Origin: Methanosarcinales archaeon | GTDB taxonomy: Archaea; Halobacteriota; Methanosarcinia; DSM-18856; Methermicoccaceae | Direction of reading: 5' to 3' | NCBI GenBank assembly: GCA_003661015.1 | Contig: QMVI01000027.1 | Coordinates: 1-9,469 of the forward strand | Length of the DNA: 9,469 bases | Shown here: piece after piece, positions 1 through 7,093 of the stretch | How the letters are laid out: each line of letters starts with the position of its first letter | Position numbering within the stretch: position 1 is the stretch's first letter | Notes under the pieces: generated by a model | Databases searched by the model: none | Told to the model about the DNA's origin: nothing | What the model saw: the letters and a program-made list of their open reading frames with translations, nothing else | Made by a program: the position numbers and the translations under genes

Positions 1-25
1 AAAAAATAAATAAAAAATAAATCAA
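1..25 (-). terminator. T-rich archaeal terminator after the MtmB-like gene
   Basis: Read on the minus strand, the bases directly after the TAA stop of the MtmB-like gene are almost entirely T with scattered A (several runs of four to six T). Archaeal RNA polymerase commonly terminates at oligo-T tracts without needing a hairpin. The window edge cuts the region, so its full extent is unknown. Confidence 0.5.
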
Positions 26-1354
26 TTATGCAACTTCAGAGAGTACGTCCTCCATCATCTTCAGGTATTCTTCTTTTGGCTTCAGACCATCGTAACATTC
101 TTTGAACGGAACACCTTCTGGTGAGGCTGGTATATCGTCTCTGTACTTGGACACAGCACTTTCAATACTCTCAGCTATGGCATCGCACGACATACCACAG
201 AAAGTGTCCAGCACCTTATTCACGAACATGGAATCAAATCCAGATGACATGTCTGGTCTGTTTGCACCTCTGCCAACAGGCCCTATTATCATCTCTCTTC
301 CAGTGTATATGTCCGAGAGTACTTGAGCAACGGTCTCCCAGAGGTTCATAGTGGTTGCCATACCCGCAAGATTCCAGTATACGCGTGCTGTAGTAAGTTC
401 AGAATTCCTTGATAAAGCAAGTGATGCGATGTTTGATGCCCAGAGAACCTCTGGGATGGAGGATGCATGATAGTCCATATGTACTGGACCAGTACTGTGA
501 ATCGTTGGTGATACGACAAGATATCCTTCGAGGGCTTCTGCAGTTTCCACAATCGCAAGCCCCTCTGGAGACGCTGCATAGATTCCAAGAATTGGACATT
601 GTCCAGTTATTGTATTGTTACCAACCTTTCCATGATGTATTACCTTGATAATGACGTCTCTGTTTATCTTGATTTCGTTTGGCATATACACCTCACTAAC
701 ATCACTCTGCCTTAGCCCTGTAGGATTGGCAACAGACAAGAACTGCTCTGCCTGTGAGGAGGAAGAAGGGCCAAAGAGTGCAAGCCCGGGTTTTCCAGCA
801 TTTATGCACGCTTCCCTTGCCCACTCAACTTCTCTCCATACTGTTAATAGTGTCATGGGATTTTTAGCAGAGTACTGCACTCCGTCGTAAGTTTCGAGGG
901 AGCCCGTATAGATTCCATACACATCTTCTCTGGCAATGCTTTCATGTAAATCCTTGAATATGTCCTCTGAAACCGCCCCTCCAACAGGACCTCCAACATA
1001 CACAGGTCTCTTGCTATCGCATGGTTTTCTTCTTTCGATCTCGATTGCCTCGTTCCCCTCCCCTATCTTTCCAACAGGTCTTTTCTCCTGTAATAGTGCA
1101 TCCACATCATCGTTTGTTATCTGTATGACCTTTTCCTCATCCACATAGTGAATACCAACAGAAACCAAGAATTCTATGGCAGCATTGAATAGTGAGTCCG
1201 CCATTTCCTCGTCTGGCAACACATCTTCACCGTTCCACTTTATCTCATATTCTTTTGCTATTCTCTCGCTCTCCATGAAGACCTTTATGTCGTGCTCCTG
1301 TTCGCTTCTCTTCTCTCCTTTCTCTATCCTGTCCCATAATTCTTTGACTTCCAT
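26..1354 (-). CDS. mtmB-like: MtmB-family methylamine:corrinoid methyltransferase homologue without pyrrolysine
   Basis: A 442-residue protein that aligns along its length with monomethylamine methyltransferase MtmB (about 458 residues in Methanosarcina), which transfers a methyl group from monomethylamine to the corrinoid protein MtmC. Recognisable blocks are GGPVGGAVSED (121-131), AGKPG (186-190) before the active site, TGPVH near 288-292, TGREMI in the C-terminal half, and FKECYD close to the end. MtmB has Pyl after the GRPGMGV block; here the matching residue is Phe194 (TTT at 773-775), so no amber codon is used. From my recalled Methanosarcina sequence, catalytic Glu229 is kept (Glu221), Glu259 becomes Gly251 and Tyr335 becomes Trp327 beside Tyr326. 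The reading frame is intact and ends in TAA, so decay is unlikely. The ATG at 1354 lacks a clear Shine-Dalgarno site and has a TATA-like element about 27 bases upstream, suggesting a leaderless mRNA. The fold assignment is firm; the substrate is unknown and need not be monomethylamine. Confidence 0.88.
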   Translation of the reverse strand: MEVKELWDRIEKGEKRSEQEHDIKVFMESERIAKEYEIKWNGEDVLPDEEMADSLFNAAIEFLVSVGIHYVDEEKVIQITNDDVDALLQEKRPVGKIGEGNEAIEIERRKPCDSKRPVYVGGPVGGAVSEDIFKDLHESIAREDVYGIYTGSLETYDGVQYSAKNPMTLLTVWREVEWAREACINAGKPGLALFGPSSSSQAEQFLSVANPTGLRQSDVSEVYMPNEIKINRDVIIKVIHHGKVGNNTITGQCPILGIYAASPEGLAIVETAEALEGYLVVSPTIHSTGPVHMDYHASSIPEVLWASNIASLALSRNSELTTARVYWNLAGMATTMNLWETVAQVLSDIYTGREMIIGPVGRGANRPDMSSGFDSMFVNKVLDTFCGMSCDAIAESIESAVSKYRDDIPASPEGVPFKECYDGLKPKEEYLKMMEDVLSEVA

Positions 1355-1376
1355 ACTAACAGCTTAATCAATTTTT

Positions 1377-1385
1377 TATTTAAAT
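1377..1385 (-). promoter_or_regulatory. TATA-like element of the MtmB-like gene
   Basis: On the minus strand this reads ATTTAAATA, centred about 27 bases before the ATG at 1354. Archaeal transcripts start roughly 25 bases downstream of TATA, which puts the start at or next to the ATG and fits the absence of a ribosome-binding site. The element is nearly palindromic and could also serve the divergent antiporter. A short dyad, GTAG-N8-CTAC (1386-1401), lies immediately upstream and might be an operator, but it is too small to be sure. Confidence 0.45.
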
Positions 1386-1462
1386 GTAGGTATGATTCTA
1401 CGCATCAATACACATCAAAACGAAAAGTATGTATTATGAAAAGTCTATGGATGTTGAAGCAT

Positions 1463-1470
1463 GGTGGAGG
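1463..1470 (+). promoter_or_regulatory. Shine-Dalgarno site of the antiporter
   Basis: GGTGGAGG lies 7 bases before the ATG at 1478. A second purine-rich stretch (GTGGAGGG, 1484-1491) precedes an in-frame ATG at 1496. The upstream start is preferred because its site is as good and the frame is open, but a protein shorter by six residues cannot be excluded. Confidence 0.55.
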
Positions 1471-1477
1471 TTTGTGA

Positions 1478-3040
1478 ATGAGTGTGGAGGGTACAATGGC
1501 TGCGGTGGGAGTTCAAGAAGTTACACTATTTTTGATAGTTGCAATCCTCACCGGAGTGCTAACAAAGTATTTCATAAGGATTCAATATATTGCCGCACTT
1601 GTTATCGTTGGAGCAATACTCGGCCTCACACCAATTTTTGGTGGCATTGAGGTAAGAGCGGATATAATATACTATGTCTTTCTTCCACTGATTCTGTTTG
1701 AGGGAGGACTTGCGATACACATACGCCATTTCAGAGAAACTGTGGATGTTATGTTGATACTCGCCTTCCCGGGTCTGATAGTTGCAATGATATTGGTGGG
1801 ATATTGTGTTCATATATTGTTTGACCTCCCTCTTCTCATAGGAATGCTTCTTGGAGCAATCGTTATGCCCACAGACCCGGTCTCTGTGATAGCAACATTC
1901 AAAAAACTTGGAGCTCCTCCCCGTCTAACCACAATAATCGAGGGCGAGAGCGTCCTTAACGACGGTGCGGGAATTGTGGCATTTGGTGTTGTGATGGGCT
2001 TGATAGCTGCTGGCGAGGTGAACATTCCACACGCAGCCATCGACTTTGTGCGTGTTTCAGCGGGCGGAGCTATTGTTGGCATCCTTATGGGATACGTGGG
2101 CACCCGCATCTTGCAATATGTGGATGACCACATATTTGAGGTCACAATCACAATCATAATTGCATTTGCCACCTTCCTTCTGGCTGAGCATTTCCATGTC
2201 TCAGGCATTATAGCAGTCGTGTTTGCGGGGTTAATTGTGGGGAACTATGGTGAAAGGTACATGGCCCCCCCCACTCGTTTAACAGTTTCGAATTTCTGGG
2301 AGGTTGTAGTGTTCATCGTTAATGCTTTCATATTCCTCCTGATAGGTATTGAACTGACTGTGGGGAGTTTCTTGGAGGTCGGCATTCTAAACCTCGTGGC
2401 TTTCATATTTCTTGTGCTTGCTGCAAGAGGACTTATTGTGTACTGTACCGGTATATTTTACAGACTGATCAAGCGACCCATACCCATGAGCTGGCAGCAT
2501 GTACTTGTGTGGGGAGGATTGCACGCAACAGTTCCCCTCGCCTTGGTTCTCTCTGTCCCCAAGGACATGCCTGAAAGGGAGCTTTTGCTGACTTTGACCC
2601 TTGCTGTTGTCTTCTTCTCATTGCTTGTGCAGGGGATGAGCATGGATAAATTTGCAAGGAAACTTGGACTCATTGGACTCACGGAGGAAAGGAGAGAATA
2701 CGAAAGAAGACTTGGACTACTGCTTGGTCTAAAAGGTGCCATGAGGGAGGTAAAGGACCTCATGAAGAGTGGTGCTGTTCACAGGTCTTTAGCTGAAAAA
2801 ATCATCAGAGAGTACAAAAACTTTGAGAAGGAACTCAACGAGAATCTCAGGTGTGTGCTCGAGGAACACTGTGAACTCGGTGAAGAGGAGGAAAGAATGG
2901 TAAGAAGAGCGTCTCTCGAAAGTTAGAAGACCGCAATAAAAGACGCTATGAAGAGGGGAATGCTATCACAAGAGGTGGGAGAAGAACTGCTTGAAGAGAT
3001 AGACAGTGCCATCATAGAACTTGAAGAAAGAGAGAAGTGA
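1478..3040 (+). CDS. CPA1/NhaP-type Na+/H+ antiporter with in-frame amber codon (probable Pyl readthrough)
   Basis: An integral membrane Na+(K+)/H+ antiporter of the cation:proton antiporter-1 family. The first 410 or so residues are mostly hydrophobic membrane segments. The family's ion-binding signatures are present: TDPVSV at 132-137 and EGESVLNDGAG at 155-165, with the paired Asn161-Asp162 typical of CPA1. A charged helical cytosolic tail follows from about residue 415. The frame reaches TAG at 2924-2926 (codon 483) and then stays open for 37 codons to TGA at 3038-3040. The added segment contains KDAMKRGMLSQEVGEELLEEID, split here as KDAMKRGMLSQ then EVGEELLEEID, which resembles the usual ending of this family (alanine/arginine helix, G-x-I/L-S-x-E-V, then an acidic helix with EID). 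Since the organism decodes UAG as Pyl in mtbB, I annotate the full 520-residue form; the form ending at 2926 would be 482 residues. The true end lies 2 bases from the stop of the converging gene. The antiporter call is secure; readthrough is inferred. Confidence 0.85.
2924..2926 (+). other. In-frame TAG in the antiporter, candidate pyrrolysine codon
   Basis: The TAG follows Ser482, in the cytosolic helical tail. Coding-like sequence continues in the same frame for 37 codons and ends in TGA. No obvious stem-loop comparable to a specialised insertion element is visible just downstream; Pyl decoding in methanogens does not generally need one. It could instead be a true stop with a pseudogenised tail, or be read through only partly, giving two protein forms. 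Confidence 0.6.
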
Positions 3041-3042
3041 GG

Positions 3043-4575
3043 TCATGTTGAACATGATGATGAAGTTGAAGTTGGGCATGACGAGCCCTCCATCAGTTCA
3101 AATTTTATGATTTTGAACGCTGCAATCCATCCAGATTCCATGGCATGAACGACTCCACCACCAGGTTGAGACCATCTGCCTGTCAATAGCAGTCCTTTGA
3201 TTGGAGTCAGTTGGGTTGGCATTTTTTTCTGGATGACATCTGGTGTTGGAGCCCATCCAAATATTGCACTGTCAACAGACCCATCGACAGAGCTGGTTGT
3301 TTCTGGTGTCTGAAGCTCACGAACAACGATGCGGTCCTCTATGTTTGGAACAACAGCCTCTGCACGCTCAAGAAGGGAACTTACCAGTTTCTCCTGTTTT
3401 TGGCTATAGTTTTGCTTCCACCATTCTCCAGGGACAAGTGTGCGTATACACACAACCTCATGACCCTTTGGTGCGAGTGATTCATCTGTGAGGGAGGGTA
3501 TTGTTATACCACAAAACGCAACATTTCCCTTTAACAATTCAGAATACACTTCATCCGGATTTTCATATTCGAATAGGAGTGTGTCATGGGCTTTTGTATT
3601 GAGCTTCTCTCCCTTCACCCCCAGCATGAGCCTGACTACTGATAGGGAGGGGTTGATTTTTTGAAAACTTTCAGTGTATTTCTTATACACAATTCCCTCC
3701 AAAAGGTTGGAAATATGTCTCGGGTCAACCGAAGAGACAACATACTTTGACCTAAAAATTTTGTCACCCACCCTCACACCTTTCACAACCGGTACATCAC
3801 GAACAACATCCACAAGTATTGAATCTACTTCATTACCAAGCAATAGCTTGCCACCATATCTCTGGTATCCATAAACCAGTGTTTCAGCGAGAGTTGAACT
3901 CCCTCCTTCTGGGTAGTATATCCCTCCATCGTAGATATTAGAAATCATCAGGGAGAGTGTTAGGGCAGATATCTTGGAAGGTGGGAGACCCACATAAATC
4001 CATGGGGCGGTGAGGTATGTTTTCAGTGTCTCATCTTCTATGTATCTTTTTATGAGGGAGGAGAAGGTCTTCTTGTGGTATCTCACAACATTTGGGTGCC
4101 TTGCCCAAAATATCAAAAAACGTATGAGAGTCATACGTCGTCTCGTCTCTATTTTATACAGCTCTTCCTTTAATTTTGAAATTGTGTTGAAAAATCCTTC
4201 AATGCCCTTTTCCTCGCTTGGGTATCTCTCTTTGAGGACTGATTTAAAATTTGAGAGACCTGCGGGGACATCCAGTGTGCCAGATGGTAGTGATATTTTG
4301 AGTGGGTTGGTTGGCCTTTTCATATTCAGCCTTTTCTTGAGACCGAACTCCCTGAAAAAGTTGTCAAGTTGGAAACCTTTTGAAAATGATGGGAATATTT
4401 GTGGACCACGGTCAAATACAAAACCGTCCTTTTCATAACTGGAGCACACTCCCCCAACAAATGGGTTTTTCTCGATTATCAATACACGCTTTTTATCCCT
4501 TGCAAGTATGAATCCGCACGTGAGGGCAGATAACCCACCGCCAATCACGATGACATCATAGTCTTCTTGATTCAT
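3043..4575 (-). CDS. FAD-dependent oxidoreductase, phytoene desaturase/carotenoid isomerase-like
   Basis: A 510-residue flavoprotein of the phytoene-desaturase/amine-oxidase superfamily. It opens with a Rossmann dinucleotide-binding motif (VIVIGGGLSALTCG, 8-21) and the acidic residue at the end of strand two (Glu35), followed by FVGGVCSS. The CrtI-type middle signature YYPEGGSSTLAE sits at 220-231, and the C-terminal FAD-binding motif LLLTGRWSQPGGGV at 462-475. Such enzymes desaturate, saturate or isomerise polyprenoid or other lipophilic chains; the actual substrate here is unknown. I start at the ATG at 4575, not an upstream ATG at 4602, because GGAG lies about 8 bases before it and this leaves a 4-base gap after the upstream carrier gene, a sign of translational coupling. 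The last dozen residues (SSCPTSTSSSCST) are low-complexity Ser/Thr/Cys and unlike the rest of the family. It is not a usual member of methylamine clusters. Confidence 0.82.
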   Translation of the reverse strand: MNQEDYDVIVIGGGLSALTCGFILARDKKRVLIIEKNPFVGGVCSSYEKDGFVFDRGPQIFPSFSKGFQLDNFFREFGLKKRLNMKRPTNPLKISLPSGTLDVPAGLSNFKSVLKERYPSEEKGIEGFFNTISKLKEELYKIETRRRMTLIRFLIFWARHPNVVRYHKKTFSSLIKRYIEDETLKTYLTAPWIYVGLPPSKISALTLSLMISNIYDGGIYYPEGGSSTLAETLVYGYQRYGGKLLLGNEVDSILVDVVRDVPVVKGVRVGDKIFRSKYVVSSVDPRHISNLLEGIVYKKYTESFQKINPSLSVVRLMLGVKGEKLNTKAHDTLLFEYENPDEVYSELLKGNVAFCGITIPSLTDESLAPKGHEVVCIRTLVPGEWWKQNYSQKQEKLVSSLLERAEAVVPNIEDRIVVRELQTPETTSSVDGSVDSAIFGWAPTPDVIQKKMPTQLTPIKGLLLTGRWSQPGGGVVHAMESGWIAAFKIIKFELMEGSSCPTSTSSSCST

Positions 4576-4579
4576 TTCA

Positions 4580-5611
4580 TCATCTCCTCTGGTGTAGGGC
4601 ATATCTCTTCATAAAAATTTTCTTAGAGACAACTATGCATCCTGTAATGATTGGCACTTCCATGAGCGGATAGAGGGAGAGGGAGAGAAGTGCAGGAGAT
4701 GTGATCCCCAAAAGAGCAACTCCCATTGCCACCGCAACCTCATATGAAGATATCGAGCCCAACACTCCTGACATCATACCACTTTTTGTCAACGGTGCAA
4801 AAGTGGATGAAACAAAGAATGAGAGAATGATGCTGATGATTATCGGTACAGCAAGTATCGAAATGATCGACGGCATACGAAGAACAAACTCACTATTGAC
4901 AGCGAATATCACTATTATGATGGCAAAGTAAGTGGCAACTCCCAGAGCATCCATCTTGGGAAAGAAGACATTCCTGTACCATGCACGTCCTTTGCGCTCT
5001 ATTACGACTCTTTTGAGTACAAATACGAGTAAAAGTGGTATGACCAGAATTATGAGTGAGTACATGTAGAGATGTGTCAATGGGAAGGGGATTGCAAATT
5101 TTGAGAGAAGGAAGTAAGCTACGAGAGGATACAAGAGTATTGCAAGCAAGATGTTGATTGAGAATAGATTCTTTGCGAGGGATGTATCAGCGCCTGTTAG
5201 CTCGACTAATGTGAAGAAGAGCGGTGGTGTAGGAGCACATCCTAAAAGTATTAGCCCTATAACGAAGTATGTTGAATAAGATGGGAAAAATATGAAGAGT
5301 GCTTTGTTTATAATGAGGTATGCAGTATAAGAAAAAATGAGCGGTTTCAGTATCCAGACAGCAATCATCAAAAATACAATGTGCCTATGTTGAATCGTCA
5401 AATCAGTGGTATCAACTCTCAACATGAGGGGTATTATCATTAACCAAATATAGCCGATAAGTGCGATAGACACTCCAAAGATTGAAGGCAGTTTTTCGAG
5501 TGTTGTTCCAACGTCAGGATTCAGATACCCTATAAACAATCCCAATAAAATGCAGAAGGCAACATATACGGTGAACCATCTCTCAAATCTTCCAAATCCA
5601 GAAGAGGTCAT
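4580..5611 (-). CDS. ACR3/BASS-superfamily membrane transporter lacking the conserved cysteine
   Basis: A 343-residue polytopic membrane protein with about ten hydrophobic segments, of normal length for ACR3 arsenite permeases and related bile-acid/sodium-symporter-fold carriers. The N-terminal WFTVYVAFCILLGLFIGYLNP (12-32, here split as WFTVYVAFC and ILLGLFIGYLNP) and the late block YEVAVAMGVALLG (290-302) followed by LMEVP (316-320) match ACR3 hallmarks. True arsenite ACR3 proteins carry a cysteine in an A-R/P-C motif in the fourth segment; here the block reads LGCAPTPP (123-130), so Thr128 replaces that cysteine, with a Cys125 three residues earlier. The substrate may therefore not be arsenite. 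Its ATG lies 24 bases after the permease stop with no free Shine-Dalgarno site, since the only G-run is inside a hairpin. Its TGA is 4 bases before the next ATG, making a coupled pair with the FAD enzyme. Confidence 0.72.
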   Translation of the reverse strand: MTSSGFGRFERWFTVYVAFCILLGLFIGYLNPDVGTTLEKLPSIFGVSIALIGYIWLMIIPLMLRVDTTDLTIQHRHIVFLMIAVWILKPLIFSYTAYLIINKALFIFFPSYSTYFVIGLILLGCAPTPPLFFTLVELTGADTSLAKNLFSINILLAILLYPLVAYFLLSKFAIPFPLTHLYMYSLIILVIPLLLVFVLKRVVIERKGRAWYRNVFFPKMDALGVATYFAIIIVIFAVNSEFVLRMPSIISILAVPIIISIILSFFVSSTFAPLTKSGMMSGVLGSISSYEVAVAMGVALLGITSPALLSLSLYPLMEVPIITGCIVVSKKIFMKRYALHQRR

Positions 5612-5620
5612 AAAAATAGG

Positions 5621-5637
5621 AAGGGGGAAACCCCCTT
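5621..5637 (-). terminator. Hairpin overlapping the permease stop, followed by T-rich tract
   Basis: On the minus strand AAGGGGG-TTT-CCCCCTT forms a perfect 7-bp stem with a 3-base loop that begins inside the TAA stop codon of the permease. CCTATTTTTA follows, so it resembles an intrinsic terminator. The next gene's ATG comes only 9 bases after the stem, so it may act as a partial terminator, RNA-stabilising end or translational block rather than an operon end. Confidence 0.6.
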
Positions 5638-7063
5638 AAAGTTCTATCGGTTTCAGGTCAACGTGCGTAAGTCCGGCATCTCTCATCTGCTTCTGACCCC
5701 ACAGGTACAACGGCACCAGTGTAAGCATGACGATGTAACCAAGCGCCGCAGCAGTCCAAGTTCCCATAGCCCAGACGTTACCAATCTGGTATACGGTGAG
5801 GTTCACGAGACCCCAGAACATTGCAATCCAAACCCACCATCTTGGAGCTCTCCACTTCCTCTCTGGACTCTCGTAAGGAATGTCCTTTCTTGATAAGTAG
5901 AAACCTAGGTTGGTGAGACCATTGATGAACAGATAACCGACCACCGACGCAGACAGAATCCAGATGGGCACCCCACCACCGTACTTCGCACCGACCACTA
6001 TCAGGATATAGTCAAAGGCTGCCGTGACAAGTGCAGCTCTGAATGGGATTCCGTGTTTGTTCAGCTTGGCAAGCTGGATTGGAAGGTGGTAGTTTCTTGC
6101 AAGCGAGTACATTGCACGTGAGGAGCCAAGCAGTGCGGTATTGGATATCAGCACCATTGCTGCCAGCATCGTCATGATGGCAATGGGACCTCCTATGCTA
6201 CCCAGCGTACCAAGTGCAAGTGGCGTGAGTGGGTTCACGATGTTCTCCTCGAGAACAATATCCGGACCCAGTGTTCCCACACATGCAGCCTGAACGAATG
6301 GGTAAGTGAACATACACAGACCGCCTGCCGCAACCAGTGCTCTCGGCACATCACGGGTTGGATTTGTATACTCAGAAGAATATGTTGCTGCACACTCCCA
6401 AGCACACGAGCTCCATTCTGCTAATGCCATCAGCCCAATGACTGTGAACCATGCATCCCAGGATAACCAGTTCCAGCCCTCTGGTAGCCACCATCCTGTG
6501 ATGTTGTCAAGGTGAACAAGCCCCATCGCATATGCGAGCGCACTGATACCCAGCATCGGTACCAGCGACAGGATCATGATTGCCAGTTGGGTATATGCAC
6601 CAACCATCAGTCCGAAATAACACGTTGTCAATAGGAATGCATACATCACAGCACCGAACCCAAGAGACAGCCATATAGCCATCTCAGTCTGTCCTGGGAA
6701 CCATATGGACTGCATGTACCATCCTGCAAGTAATGCGTTGATTGGCAGGACAGGGTTCCATGCAAACCAATAACCCCATGCACCAAGTGCAGCAATGAAC
6801 TTGCTTCTTGACTTCCAGATCTCTTGGCACGCACCCGGAATGCCGGGAGACCATGGGTACGTTGTAGCAAGCTCAGCATATGCGGTACACTGGAAGAACC
6901 CTTCCAGCACGTTGGCTATCCAAATCACAATAGAGAATCCCGCAACAACACTCGCAAAGAAGCCGATAGATGGAAGAACTAACACTGGAACCGCCGTTGC
7001 GATGAAGAGTCCTTCTTTCCATGTAATTACTCTTTTCAATTCCAAACTTTCTTCTTCTGGCAT
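5636..7063 (-). CDS. APC-superfamily permease, probable methylamine (dimethylamine) transporter, MttP/MtmP-like
   Basis: A 475-residue membrane protein of the amino acid-polyamine-organocation superfamily with about twelve hydrophobic segments. Visible family blocks are AELATTYPWSPGIPG (63-77), equivalent to the APC loop with the P-x-x-G-G motif, and SSEYTNPTRDVPRA (229-242), the conserved E-x-x-N-P-x-R-x-x-P-R/K loop. It is unusually tryptophan-rich (for example Trp96, Trp99, Trp102, Trp191, Trp192), which could suit binding of alkylammonium cations. Permeases of this type lie in methylamine operons of Methanosarcina (MttP, MtmP) and are assigned to methylamine uptake mainly from context. 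Here it follows mtbC, mtbB and a small membrane peptide, so dimethylamine import is the best guess. The ATG at 7063 has a good GGAGG site nearby; an amino acid permease role is the alternative. Confidence 0.82.
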   Translation of the reverse strand: MPEEESLELKRVITWKEGLFIATAVPVLVLPSIGFFASVVAGFSIVIWIANVLEGFFQCTAYAELATTYPWSPGIPGACQEIWKSRSKFIAALGAWGYWFAWNPVLPINALLAGWYMQSIWFPGQTEMAIWLSLGFGAVMYAFLLTTCYFGLMVGAYTQLAIMILSLVPMLGISALAYAMGLVHLDNITGWWLPEGWNWLSWDAWFTVIGLMALAEWSSCAWECAATYSSEYTNPTRDVPRALVAAGGLCMFTYPFVQAACVGTLGPDIVLEENIVNPLTPLALGTLGSIGGPIAIMTMLAAMVLISNTALLGSSRAMYSLARNYHLPIQLAKLNKHGIPFRAALVTAAFDYILIVVGAKYGGGVPIWILSASVVGYLFINGLTNLGFYLSRKDIPYESPERKWRAPRWWVWIAMFWGLVNLTVYQIGNVWAMGTWTAAALGYIVMLTLVPLYLWGQKQMRDAGLTHVDLKPIEL

Positions 7064-7093
7064 TTTTACTTCCTCCTCTCCTTCTCTTCCTCC

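Noticed and set aside
1810..2208. A 132-codon minus-strand frame inside the antiporter
   Set aside because: It runs antisense to the conserved TDPVSV and ND-containing membrane core; its Thr/Ile/Pro-rich translation looks like a shadow of hydrophobic codons.
2924..2966. A stem-loop after the antiporter TAG like the proposed Pyl insertion element
   Set aside because: I found no convincing stem directly downstream, and such an element is not generally required for UAG decoding in Pyl-using methanogens.
3041..3118. Further extension of the antiporter beyond TGA into a His/Asp/Glu-rich segment
   Set aside because: It would need UGA readthrough, for which there is no sign, and the bases are explained by the end of the converging flavoenzyme gene. 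Kept only as a curiosity.
4010..4438. A 142-codon plus-strand open frame opposite the FAD oxidoreductase
   Set aside because: It lies entirely within the conserved flavoenzyme on the other strand and shows no family features; treated as a shadow frame.
4576..4602. An earlier ATG (4602) for the FAD oxidoreductase, adding nine residues
   Set aside because: It would overlap the carrier gene by 23 bases and place extra residues before the Rossmann strand; the ATG at 4575 has a well-spaced GGAG site and a typical N-terminus.
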